Assembly (NCBI GenBank): GCA_002170915.1
Contig: NHHQ01000108.1
Location: 4,142 to 12,555 of the forward strand
From: Rhodospirillaceae bacterium TMED167
GTDB lineage: Bacteria; Pseudomonadota; Alphaproteobacteria; Rhodospirillales_A; UBA2165
DNA: 8,414 bases
Direction: 5' to 3'
The position numbers and the translations under genes are program-made. Every line of letters begins with the position of its first letter. Positions within the stretch are counted from its first letter, which is position 1. Below are positions 1 to 7,955 of this stretch, in pieces. Below the pieces are notes generated by a model that was given only the letters and a program-made list of their open reading frames with translations, searched no databases and was not told the DNA's origin.

Positions 1-425
1 CCGCCCATCCGCTCGTAAAAAAAACGCGAGGGATTGGGCGCGAGCACCCAGATGACGGCGGAATTATAGCCGGATTGGACGAGGGCGCTGAATAAATGGG
101 CCATCAGTGTCTCCCCGATGCCCTCGTTCTGAAAGTCGGGGTGCACATAGAGGGTATAGACCTCTCCCGCATAGGAGCTGTGAGCATCCCTGTTCTCTCC
201 GGCACTGCCCATGGCGGTGATGCCATGTCCCGGTTGATCGACCACCATGATGATTTCGGTGCGATGCTTCAACGCGCGGGCGAACGAAACCGACAATTTG
301 TCTGGTTTCATCCCGACCAAAACATGGTCGGGCAGGGTGCCTGCGTAGGTTGACCGCCAGGTATCGATATAGACCTCTGAAATGGCCCGTGTGTCGGCGA
401 GCCGAGCTGGCCGGCAGACGATCAC
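1..425 (-). CDS. GNAT-family N-acetyltransferase (C-terminus cut by window edge)
   Basis: The frame is open from a GTG at 425 to the window edge, giving 141 residues; roughly the last 20-30 are missing. It shows the GNAT fold: an N-terminal block with ISEVYIDTWRSTYAGTLPD (about residues 15-33, the helix pair typical of one GNAT subgroup), a beta-4 strand GEVYTLYVHP (87-96), the acetyl-CoA pyrophosphate loop QNEGIG (99-104, matching Q/R-x-x-G-x-G/A), and NPSRFFYERMG near the end, the usual alpha-4/beta-6 signature. The family transfers acetyl from acetyl-CoA to an amine; the substrate cannot be told from sequence. The GTG start overlaps the TGA of the upstream methyltransferase gene by 4 nt (GTGA), and a GGAGAGG ribosome site lies 5 nt before it (plus-strand 431-437), so translation is probably coupled. 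A protein-modifying role is possible given the ribosome-related neighbours, but that is inference. Family assignment is secure, function is not. Confidence 0.9.
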   Translation of the reverse strand, partial: MIVCRPARLADTRAISEVYIDTWRSTYAGTLPDHVLVGMKPDKLSVSFARALKHRTEIIMVVDQPGHGITAMGSAGENRDAHSSYAGEVYTLYVHPDFQNEGIGETLMAHLFSALVQSGYNSAVIWVLAPNPSRFFYERMG

Positions 426-1717
426 GGGAGCCTCTCCAAGATAGCACAGAAAAAGCCGTCCGTTTGCGTGCGCGCCGGCGTGAGGGAGAGATTATCGCCC
501 GGGGATGGGCAGTTCCCACCAACGATTTTTTCCCATAACGCATCAATCTGGACCGAACGAAACATCCCAGCACGCGCTCGAAAGGCGGCGATTTGATCTT
601 CATTTTCCTGCGGCAGCACGGAACAGGTGGCGTAGATCAGCCGTCCGCCCGGTTTGACGAGCAATGACGCTTGATCCAGGATGCTCGCTTGCAGGGCTGT
701 ATAGCCGTGCAGGGTGTCGGCCGTCAGCCGCCATTTAGATGCCGGTGCACGGCGCCAGGCCCCGCTGCCCGAACAGGGCACATCAATAAGCACGCGCTCG
801 GCAGATGCGCGGTGCTCCTGCAGCCAAGGGTCCTCCGGTCCAGTCAGGAGATGCCGGCTCACATTGCTCACGCCTGCCCGTTTTAACCGGGGTGTGAGCT
901 TGTCCAGGCGTCTTTTGTCGGTGTCACAGGCGAGGAGCGGTCCGCCGTCTTTCATGGCGGCGGCAAGGGCAAGCGTTTTTCCGCCGCCCCCGGCACAAAA
1001 ATCGATGGTTTTGTGGTCTGCCTTGGCATCCACCAACAGTGCGATGAGCTGTGAGCCCTCGTCCTGAATCTCGACGAAACCGCCCTTGAACGCTGTCGTC
1101 GCTAGAAGATTGCGTCGAGCAGCTAGGCGCAGCCCGAGGGGAGAGTAGGGTGTCGGTTCTGCCGCCAGTCCATCGTTTTTCAATATTTCGAGAACGCGGG
1201 AGCAACTGGCTTTTAAAGTATTAACCCTGAGATCTACCGGTGCTGGCATGTTGAGGGCCTGTGCTTCCGTGTTAAAATTTTGTCCCCAATAGGATGCCAT
1301 GCCCTCATAGAGCCACTCCGGAAATTCCGCCTGGACCCAGCCCGGCAGGGCCAGATCCGCCGCCACCGGCTCACGCGATGCGTTTGTTGTGAGGTCCATT
1401 TCAGCTGGGCTCAACGGCGCTGGGTTATAGATCGTGCCATTAAAGAGCTGGTGTAGTTCACGTGCCGGCATTGACTCAATCCCGACCAAATAGGCGATCA
1501 TCTTATCTCGGGAAGAACCTGAACGGGTCCACCAGTTAAGGTGCGCGGTGTGGCGCAACATCGAATAGACGGTCTCAGAGATAAAACGCCGGTCCTTTGA
1601 ACCGATGTAGCGTCGACCCCTAACATAGGCTGAGACAACTTCGTCGGCTTGAGAAAAAGAGCGATCAATTTTATCCAGAAGCTCAACGACCGCATTAATG
1701 CGTGCGCCCGGGGTCAC
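422..1717 (-). CDS. RsmB/NOP-family SAM-dependent RNA (cytosine-C5) methyltransferase
   Basis: The 431-residue protein methylates cytosine C5 in RNA using S-adenosylmethionine; E. coli RsmB modifies C967 of 16S rRNA. Residues about 1-95 form a divergent NusB-like N-terminal region (VSAYVRGRRYIGSKDRRFI). The catalytic Rossmann domain follows: GFVEIQDEGSQL (213-224), SAM loop DFCAGGGGKTLAL (239-251), acidic motif ACDTDKRRLDKL (263-274), motif IV DVPCSGSG (312-319) with helper Cys315, and motif VI ATCSVLPQENE (363-373) with the nucleophile Cys365. The end PARTQTDGFFCAIL is typical. Both catalytic cysteines are present, so it should be active. The start is GTG at 1717, 21 nt after the guaB stop; the frame is continuous with guaB across that stop, so no earlier start is possible. 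The ribosome site is weak (GGCGGG). Many alphaproteobacteria carry more than one RsmB-like paralogue, and the guaB-linked one is not certain to be the 16S C967 enzyme, so I give no symbol. Confidence 0.93.
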   Translation of the reverse strand: MTPGARINAVVELLDKIDRSFSQADEVVSAYVRGRRYIGSKDRRFISETVYSMLRHTAHLNWWTRSGSSRDKMIAYLVGIESMPARELHQLFNGTIYNPAPLSPAEMDLTTNASREPVAADLALPGWVQAEFPEWLYEGMASYWGQNFNTEAQALNMPAPVDLRVNTLKASCSRVLEILKNDGLAAEPTPYSPLGLRLAARRNLLATTAFKGGFVEIQDEGSQLIALLVDAKADHKTIDFCAGGGGKTLALAAAMKDGGPLLACDTDKRRLDKLTPRLKRAGVSNVSRHLLTGPEDPWLQEHRASAERVLIDVPCSGSGAWRRAPASKWRLTADTLHGYTALQASILDQASLLVKPGGRLIYATCSVLPQENEDQIAAFRARAGMFRSVQIDALWEKIVGGNCPSPGDNLSLTPARTQTDGFFCAILERLP

Positions 1718-1738
1718 GGCAGGTGGCCCGCCAAGATG

Positions 1739-3310
<1,572 letters not shown>

Positions 3311-3336
3311 GATATGAAACGCTGATGACGCGCCGC

Positions 3337-4062
3337 TTACACGTGTCGAAAGCCTTGGGCGACAACATAGACCTCGGATGATTCGGCCCGGCTCGCCGGA
3401 GGTTTGGCATGCTTTACAGAGCGGAACCGTTTTTTCATCTCCGCCAGAAGCTCTTGTTCGGTCCCTCCCTGAAATACCTTCGCGATGAAACAGCCATCGG
3501 GGGTCAGCACCTCGCAGGCGAATAGATAAGCGGCCTCGACAACAGCCATGATTCTCAAATGGTCTGTCGGTGTGTGGCCGGTGAGGGCGGGGGCCATGTC
3601 ACTGAGCACCAAACCCGCCCCCCCCGGGAGCTTGGATTTCAGCATTTTGGGGGCGTCATCAGCCATGAAGTCTTGGATCATTATGTCAACGCCCGGCAAC
3701 GGGTCCACGTCGAGAAGATCGAGAGCGATAATTGCGCTCGACGCGCCGGCGGCTGGGTCCCCGAGGGTTTCCAAAACAACCTGGGTCCAGCCCCCCGGCG
3801 CTGCTCCCAGATCGACTACTTTGGTTCCAGGTTTGAGAAAATTAAAGCGGTCATTTAACTCAATGAGTTTGTAGGCTGCTCGAGACCGATATCCGTCTTT
3901 CTGTGCGGCGGCGACATAGGGGTCGTTTAGCTGCCGCTGCAGCCATCTCGTGGAGGATGTTTTCCGGCGTTTCGCCGTCTTGACCCGGGTGTGGAGATTG
4001 CGGCCGCTGCTGGCGGTGCTGCGCTTTTTGCCAGTGCCGGGGCCTTTCCTGCCGTTGCTCAC
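3337..4062 (-). CDS. rlmE: 23S rRNA (uridine-2'-O)-methyltransferase RlmE (FtsJ/RrmJ)
   Basis: RlmE methylates the 2'-OH of U2552 in the A-loop of 23S rRNA, a late step in 50S assembly; loss in E. coli slows growth and 50S maturation. The 241-residue protein has a basic N-terminal tail of about 40 residues (many Lys/Arg, probably rRNA-binding and commoner in alphaproteobacteria than in E. coli), then WLQRQLNDPYVAAAQKDGYRSRAAYKL. The Rossmann SAM loop is VVDLGAAPGGWTQV (82-95). The catalytic K-D-K-E tetrad is complete: Lys65 in AYKL, Asp155 in LSDMAP, Lys195 in FIAKVFQGG and Glu230 in SSEVYVVA, with spacing matching E. coli Lys38/Asp124/Lys164/Glu199 closely. The start is GTG at 4062, overlapping the TGA of the upstream phosphatase gene by 4 nt (GTGA); no clear ribosome site precedes it, which suggests translational coupling. 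Confidence 0.97.
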   Translation of the reverse strand: MSNGRKGPGTGKKRSTASSGRNLHTRVKTAKRRKTSSTRWLQRQLNDPYVAAAQKDGYRSRAAYKLIELNDRFNFLKPGTKVVDLGAAPGGWTQVVLETLGDPAAGASSAIIALDLLDVDPLPGVDIMIQDFMADDAPKMLKSKLPGGAGLVLSDMAPALTGHTPTDHLRIMAVVEAAYLFACEVLTPDGCFIAKVFQGGTEQELLAEMKKRFRSVKHAKPPASRAESSEVYVVAQGFRHV

Positions 4063-5138
4063 TGAGGGATGCCGCTCGCCATCTCGATCGCGGGCGGGTT
4101 CCCGGAGACTGGCAGTCCATCGGCCATCATGAGTTCCAGAAGCATGCCCTCGCGCAGCCCCCGGTCAGCGACCCGCAGTTTGCCGACCGGCCAAGCGCGG
4201 CAAATCGCGTCGAGAATGGCACAGCCAGGAATAACCAATTCGGCCCGTTCCCGGCCGATGCATGGCAAGGCGGCCCGTCCCTCGTAATCCAGGTCCGTCA
4301 ATTGCCGAGAGGCGGCGGAAATATCCTCAAATTTAAGTTCCAGGCCGTCGATCCGGGATCTGGAATAGTATGGGAGGTTCAAATGCATGGCCCCGAGCGT
4401 GGTAACTGTTCCGGATGTCCCCAACATTTGGACCAACCCATCTTGCACGCGCGTATTTATGCTGTTGCTTACGCAAAAGACGGAAAGTTGTTTAGCTATG
4501 TCGCAGACCATCATCTCATAGCAATTCTGATCGATGACATCGGTGCCACAATGCTCCGCGAGATTGACCACGCCAAAGGGTAAAGAGAGCACATCGGCAA
4601 TTTCGTAGCTGCCTCTTTGGCCACGTTTCGACCAGATGAGTTCCGTGCTTCCGCCTCCGATGTCAAAGACCAACGCGTAGGGGGCGTTCTCATCAAGCAG
4701 ACATTGGCAGCCTGTGATCGCCAGGCGGGCCTCTTCCTGACAGGATATTGTCTCAAATTCGAGGCCTGTTTCTCGTTTGATACGGGCGAGGAAGTGGTCA
4801 CCGTTATCGGCCTGGCGGCAGGCCTCTGTGGCGATGTTGCGGGTCACGTTGACCTTGTTCTCGTTCAATTTCTCGGCACACACGCTGAGCGCATCGATGG
4901 CCCTGCTCATGGCCGCATCAGATAAGCGTCCTGACGAGGCGAGCCCTTCTCCGAGCCGGACGACCCGAGAAAAAGAGGCCGCGACCTGGAAGCCGGGGCT
5001 GTTCGGGCGGGCGATGAGTAGCCGACAGTTGTTCGTACCCAAATCCAACGCACCATATATTTTTTGCCGCCGCTGGCCATTAAAACCATATTTTCCTCTC
5101 CGCTTCCGCTGGCTGGCTGAATGTCGTCGGGTTGTCAT
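4059..5138 (-). CDS. Ppx/GppA-family phosphatase (short form)
   Basis: Members of this ASKHA-fold family are exopolyphosphatases (Ppx, removing terminal phosphate from polyphosphate) or pppGpp 5'-phosphohydrolases (GppA). The 359-residue protein has the core two-lobed domain only: phosphate-1 loop ALDLGTNNCRLLI (30-42), RLGEGLASSGRLS (61-73), IATEACRQA (102-110), the catalytic glutamate region QEEARLA (134-140), phosphate-2 loop VFDIGGGSTEL (157-167), LPFGVVNL (186-193), LGTSGTVTTLGA (239-250) and ADRGLREGML (324-333). It lacks the C-terminal HD-like domain of E. coli Ppx (about 510 residues), which is usual for alphaproteobacterial versions beside rlmE. The N-terminal 25 residues are basic and lack conserved motifs. 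ATG at 5138 follows a purine-rich GAAGAAG run. As the first gene of the block, with a 4-nt overlap to rlmE, it is co-translated with it. Sequence alone does not separate polyphosphate from pppGpp activity. Confidence 0.94.
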   Translation of the reverse strand: MTTRRHSASQRKRRGKYGFNGQRRQKIYGALDLGTNNCRLLIARPNSPGFQVAASFSRVVRLGEGLASSGRLSDAAMSRAIDALSVCAEKLNENKVNVTRNIATEACRQADNGDHFLARIKRETGLEFETISCQEEARLAITGCQCLLDENAPYALVFDIGGGSTELIWSKRGQRGSYEIADVLSLPFGVVNLAEHCGTDVIDQNCYEMMVCDIAKQLSVFCVSNSINTRVQDGLVQMLGTSGTVTTLGAMHLNLPYYSRSRIDGLELKFEDISAASRQLTDLDYEGRAALPCIGRERAELVIPGCAILDAICRAWPVGKLRVADRGLREGMLLELMMADGLPVSGNPPAIEMASGIPQ

Positions 5139-5194
5139 TCTTCTTCTTTTCCCTTTTCTTAGTCAAAGGATAGACCGGAAAATCCAGAATGAGA

Positions 5195-5206
5195 AGCGCT
5201 AGCGCT
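5195..5206. repeat. Perfect 12-bp palindrome upstream of the phosphatase gene
   Basis: AGCGCTAGCGCT is its own reverse complement and is also a tandem repeat of the palindrome AGCGCT. It sits 57 nt upstream of the ATG at 5138. There is no T-run in the position expected of an intrinsic terminator on either strand, so a protein-binding site is the more natural reading. I know of no named regulator for this exact site. Confidence 0.35.
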
Positions 5207-5461
5207 GTTAGAAAAAAAGCCAGAAGCTAGGATAACAGAGGTGCCACCCTCACAAAGGCATTTGGTGTTACGCTCGTCGAGCCTGTTGGGGGATCATTTA
5301 GCGGGAAAACGCCCGGCTCTGAGCAGCCTGTTACTGTTTCAGAGACTGCATCCCAAACAGGTTCGACAAGCATCGGGTTCAGTGGAGACACCAATTTAAA
5401 TCCACTTCTCGACCTATCTGGGAAACCGAACTGCCGGCCCACCTGTTGTTTACGATTTTCT

Positions 5462-5785
5462 TCAACTTTGGTCCTGAGCGGTGAAATCTGGCCAGTCACT
5501 AATTTTGTGAATCACAATGTCCAGTGGTCCCAATTCTGCGGCGCGCGTGAAGATGTGTTCGTCGATGTGGATTGGCAGGACGAGATCGAAGGTCTTTCGA
5601 TAGCCTACTTGCGTGGGTGATGAGTCCAAGACGGTGATATCCGGGGGTCCTGTCACGCAATTTGGCGTCGATAGGGTCAATTTGATATTCGGGATATTAC
5701 GGTCGTGACCTCGCTTATATATGCCATCCCGAAGGACACCCCCGGCATTGATACCCATGAGCATATCGGCTTTTAACGACACCAC
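5462..5785 (-). CDS. Unrecognised small frame, possibly a real gene or a relic
   Basis: This frame encodes 107 residues from a GTG at 5785, with an AGAGGG ribosome-like site 6 nt upstream. I do not recognise the product. It has no signal peptide or clear membrane segment. The composition is protein-like, with a mixed alternating hydrophobic and acidic C-terminus (for example DLVLPIHIDEHIF and ELGPLDIVIHKISDW), and third positions are moderately GC-rich, with no long low-complexity runs. Just upstream, in a different phase, is an open stretch (5910-5776) with a helix-like reading such as GGLREAIEEFWEVHF. Joined by a one-base shift near 5790-5800, the two would read as a single longer protein, which is what a frameshifted pseudogene looks like. 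It could equally be a chance frame. Low confidence. Confidence 0.3.
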   Translation of the reverse strand: MVSLKADMLMGINAGGVLRDGIYKRGHDRNIPNIKLTLSTPNCVTGPPDITVLDSSPTQVGYRKTFDLVLPIHIDEHIFTRAAELGPLDIVIHKISDWPDFTAQDQS

Positions 5786-5795
5786 ACCAAACCCT

Positions 5796-5863
5796 CTAGG
5801 CCCAGGGCTGCCGACCTGAAGTGGACCTCCCAGAATTCCTCAATCGCCTCACGTAAACCTCCT
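5796..5863 (-). promoter_or_regulatory. Possible leader peptide with consensus ribosome site
   Basis: On the minus strand a perfect AGGAGG (plus 5858-5863) is followed after 5 nt by a GTG (5852-5850) that opens an 18-codon frame ending in TAG (5798-5796). The peptide would be Arg/Ser-rich with no run of one amino acid. Its stop codon lies inside the AGAGGG that serves the next frame (GTG at 5785), an arrangement that would couple the two. This is the best ribosome site in the stretch without a recognised gene. It depends on the downstream frame being real, so the call is weak. Confidence 0.25.
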
Positions 5864-6051
5864 GTGACTGGCAAGCATACGGGGCTAAAAAGAGAGAAAG
5901 ATATTGTTGATTACCGTCAGCGAAAAAAGTCAAAAAGTTTTATCCGATGATTTTGGGCCCTGTTGCTGGTGCTGATCAGTCTGATCATCAGAGAGGTGGC
6001 TGACCGCCAGCCATCCAGCGGCGTATCCCATGGGGAGATGGGCTCGTGAAG

Positions 6052-6393
6052 TTATCCAAGCCCTTCCCGGGGACCGAGAATGATGACGGCGGCGCCAATC
6101 ATGCAGATTGCCCCGCCAACAAGGTCCCACCTGTCAGGTTGTTTGGCCTCTACCATCCACAGCCAAACCAGAGACCCGGTGATATAGACGCCGCCATAAG
6201 CCGCAAAGGCCCGGCCGGCGAAAGACGAGTCTATCCGTGTCAGCAACAGAGCAAAGAGAATCAACGACGCTAATCCAGGGATCAACAGCCACTTGGATCC
6301 ATCTTCTCTGAGCCAGGCCCAGGCTGTATAGGTGCCGAATATCTCAGTGGCGGCTGCGCCGGTGAATATCAAAACCGTTAGAATGGCGCCCAT
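6052..6393 (-). CDS. ynfA: UPF0060 / YnfA-family small inner-membrane protein
   Basis: This 113-residue protein is close to the family length of about 108. It has four predicted membrane helices, at roughly residues 3-26, 34-53, 59-80 and 90-107. Family marks are visible: the first-helix glutamate (Glu17 in [11 protein letters not shown]), the loop and third helix [24 protein letters not shown] (split at about residues 56-79), and [23 protein letters not shown] leading into the last helix. YnfA proteins are distant relatives of small multidrug resistance transporters, with Glu17 in the place of the essential SMR glutamate; work on enterobacterial YnfA supports efflux of cationic compounds, but the natural substrate is unsettled. 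ATG at 6393 follows a GGAGAA site 8 nt upstream. It is transcribed away from the amidohydrolase gene and looks monocistronic. Family assignment is firm; function is tentative. Confidence 0.93.
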   Translation of the reverse strand: MGAILTVLIFTGAAATEIFGTYTAWAWLREDGSKWLLIPGLASLILFALLLTRIDSSFAGRAFAAYGGVYITGSLVWLWMVEAKQPDRWDLVGGAICMIGAAVIILGPREGLG

Positions 6394-6414
6394 ATCACAT
6401 TTTCTCCTTCACAG

Positions 6415-6465
6415 ACCTCGGTAAAAATCCAAAATAATTGCGGGACAATTTGAAAATTCCGAGGT
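6415..6465. promoter_or_regulatory. Nested inverted repeats in the divergent ynfA/amidohydrolase gap
   Basis: Outer arms ACCTCGG (6415-6421) and CCGAGGT (6459-6465) are perfect inverted repeats. Between them lies a second inverted repeat, AATTG-CGGGA-CAATT (6436-6450), whose centre is 3 nt from that of the outer pair. The element sits immediately upstream of the ynfA ribosome site (plus 6401-6406) and about 46 nt before the amidohydrolase ATG. It could be a shared operator, or a folded 5' leader of ynfA. I found no clear -35/-10 pair in this gap. The structure is seen directly; the role is inferred. Confidence 0.4.
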
Positions 6466-6511
6466 AATTGCTCCACATCAGGATTTTGTCGCCACAAGGA
6501 ACCTTTTTATC

Positions 6512-7588
6512 ATGTTATTCAGTTGTTCGCACAAAGGACACCACCATACCCATGCCGCTGATCATGGCGGAAGTTTCAAAGCATCCAATGGGTCTAAAAC
6601 ACACACTATCGATATTCACTGCCATCGGCAAAGTTACCCGGCAGGCGAGTTGATGAAGGTAGAGGCGGAAAAAGCCGGTTTCGCCGCTCTTTCTTTCGGC
6701 AGTGACTTGACGAAAGAGGTCAATCGCAAACAGCTTGATTATATCAAGCCAAAAATGGAGTCCGTAGAGACCCGCCTTGCCGATATGGATGCCATGGGGG
6801 TCGATATTCAGGCTATTTCTGTCTCGCCGTACCAATACTACTATTGGGCCGCGCCGGAACTGGGGCGTCAGGTTTCTCAAATGATCAACGATGAGATGGC
6901 CGAAGACATTGCGAAGCATCCGGACCGGCTGATTGGGCTTGGGACAATCCCCCTGCAAAACACAGAGATGGCAATCGCCGAGCTTGAGAGATGTGTGAAC
7001 GACCTGGGCTTCAAGGGCGTGGAAATCAATAGCCAGGTGGACGGTTCGGATTTGTCCGCCGCCCGGCTTGAGCCGTTCTGGGCCAAGGTGGAGGAAATGG
7101 GCGTTATCGTCTTCATTCACACGGCTGGGTTTACGCATCCGGACCGCCTGAAAGAACATTATTTTCTGAACCTCATTGGCCACCCGGTCGAAGCCTCCAT
7201 TGCTGTAAGCTATCTGATCTTTGACGGTGTTATGGAGCGCCATCCCGGACTGAAGATCGTTGTCTCTCATGGCGGGGGTTACTTGCCCTCCTATGCGGGC
7301 CGGATGGATCACGCATATCATGCCCGCGCAGACGTTCGGGAGGGTCTTCCCCACCCGCCGACCCATTATTTGAAAAGGTTTTACTTCGACACGGTGGTTT
7401 TTGAGCCGGATCAATTGGAATTCTTAATCCAAAAGTATGGCGCGGATCATATTCTGCTGGGAACAGATTACCCCTATGACATGGGCGAGGAAGATCCGGT
7501 CGGGTTGCTGCAGAAAGTTGACAGCTTGTCAGAAGATGAATTTGCCGCTGTCAGAGGCGGGAACGCCGCCAGTCTGCTTAACCTCTAG
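6512..7588 (+). CDS. ACMSD-like metal-dependent amidohydrolase (Amidohydro_2 family)
   Basis: This 358-residue TIM-barrel protein belongs to the group that includes 2-amino-3-carboxymuconate-6-semialdehyde decarboxylase and gamma-resorcylate decarboxylase. The metal ligands fit: His36 and His38 in DIHCH, His203 in FIHTAG, His253 in SHGGGY, Asp319 in GTDYP. Their spacing (165, 50, 66) nearly equals that of known ACMSD (about 166, 51, 66). Also visible are TRLADMDAMGVDIQAISVSP (87-106) and HPDRLIGLGTIPLQ (136-149), both typical of the family. Reaction and substrate cannot be fixed from sequence; a C-C decarboxylation or a hydrolysis on a small carboxylated compound is likely. Before the first metal motif is an unusual His-rich lead (seven His within residues 7-18). 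ATG 6512 is the only in-frame ATG before the metal motif; the nearest ribosome-like AGGA is 11 nt upstream, rather far. It is a single gene, with no pathway partner beside it. Confidence 0.92.
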   Translation: MLFSCSHKGHHHTHAADHGGSFKASNGSKTHTIDIHCHRQSYPAGELMKVEAEKAGFAALSFGSDLTKEVNRKQLDYIKPKMESVETRLADMDAMGVDIQAISVSPYQYYYWAAPELGRQVSQMINDEMAEDIAKHPDRLIGLGTIPLQNTEMAIAELERCVNDLGFKGVEINSQVDGSDLSAARLEPFWAKVEEMGVIVFIHTAGFTHPDRLKEHYFLNLIGHPVEASIAVSYLIFDGVMERHPGLKIVVSHGGGYLPSYAGRMDHAYHARADVREGLPHPPTHYLKRFYFDTVVFEPDQLEFLIQKYGADHILLGTDYPYDMGEEDPVGLLQKVDSLSEDEFAAVRGGNAASLLNL

Positions 7589-7955
7589 ACCGGGTCCCTT
7601 CTGAGGATCAGGCACGCAAAGGAGAAGGGTCTCGCGATGGGCGCCCATTTGATTATGGGCACTCTCACATTTTGGCCCAATGCTGGTTTCCATTGGCTCT
7701 TTGAGACACACCAGAACTGGGGTAATATTAGGGGCATGACTAGGAGCATGTCCGGTACATGGCCGGGGAGATGTCTGCCGTTATGGTAACAAGCCAAACC
7801 AGTTTTCACCGACTTTGCCATAAGGCGTCGGTCCCTGACATTGTATCGCTTTAACCCCCTCTGCTGCGTGGCCTAGATAATCAGAGCTAACGTGCAGCGT
7901 TGGACGAAGGTGCGCCGGCAATCCCGAGACGCTATTCCAACCGCATCGAAATAAG
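7589..7955. other. Convergent intergenic stretch, no gene supported
   Basis: This 367-nt gap lies between the ends of the amidohydrolase gene (plus) and pssA (minus). Open frames crossing it lack ribosome sites, recognisable motifs and coding-like composition. It contains two candidate hairpins near the amidohydrolase end (7596-7629 and 7637-7660) that may serve in transcript end formation. I see no tRNA, rRNA or repeat element. Confidence 0.6.
7596..7660. terminator. Hairpin pair after the amidohydrolase gene, possible terminator
   Basis: CCCTTCT (7596-7602) pairs with AGAAGGG (7623-7629) across a 20-nt loop. Just after it come ATGGGC (7637-7642), GCCCAT (7643-7648) and ATGGGC (7655-7660), so the middle block can pair with either neighbour: a 12-bp perfect palindrome or a stem with a 6-nt TTGATT loop. 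No U-run directly follows, so it is not a classic intrinsic terminator; it may protect the 3' end or act with Rho. Confidence 0.3.

Larger units (their letters stand above)
5139..6051. other. About 0.9-kb stretch with no recognised gene
   Basis: This stretch lies between the phosphatase gene and ynfA. By eye its base composition is more AT-rich than the flanking genes, and no frame matches a family I know. It holds one minus-strand frame of 107 codons (5785-5462, listed separately), a second minus frame in another phase (5499-5227, GTG start, no recognisable motifs), a perfect 12-bp palindrome (5195-5206), a small hairpin (5997-6013) and a possible leader peptide (5852-5796). The plus strand is also open at 5231-5617, but with no usable start near its beginning. 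It could be a decayed gene, a lineage-specific gene or mostly non-coding DNA. Confidence 0.6.

Noticed and set aside
64..603. Minus-strand frame of 179 codons overlapping the GNAT gene and the end of the methyltransferase gene
   Set aside because: It is out of phase with both. The overlapped frames carry clear GNAT and RNA methyltransferase motifs, while this one has none.
5231..5617. 129-codon plus-strand open stretch in the region without a recognised gene
   Set aside because: There is no ATG or GTG start near its beginning, no ribosome site, a weak third-position signal and no recognised motif.
5997..6013. Hairpin TGGCTG-ACCGC-CAGCCA downstream of ynfA as a terminator
   Set aside because: No T-run follows it on the minus strand; the T-runs lie about 60 nt further on without an adjoining stem.
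6468..6653. 61-codon plus-strand frame overlapping the start of the amidohydrolase gene
   Set aside because: It is out of phase with the amidohydrolase frame, which carries the DIHCH motif, and has no family resemblance.
6515..7414. 299-codon minus-strand frame opposite the amidohydrolase gene
   Set aside because: It is long only because the sense codon bias removes antisense stops. It has no motif, and the sense frame has all five metal ligands.
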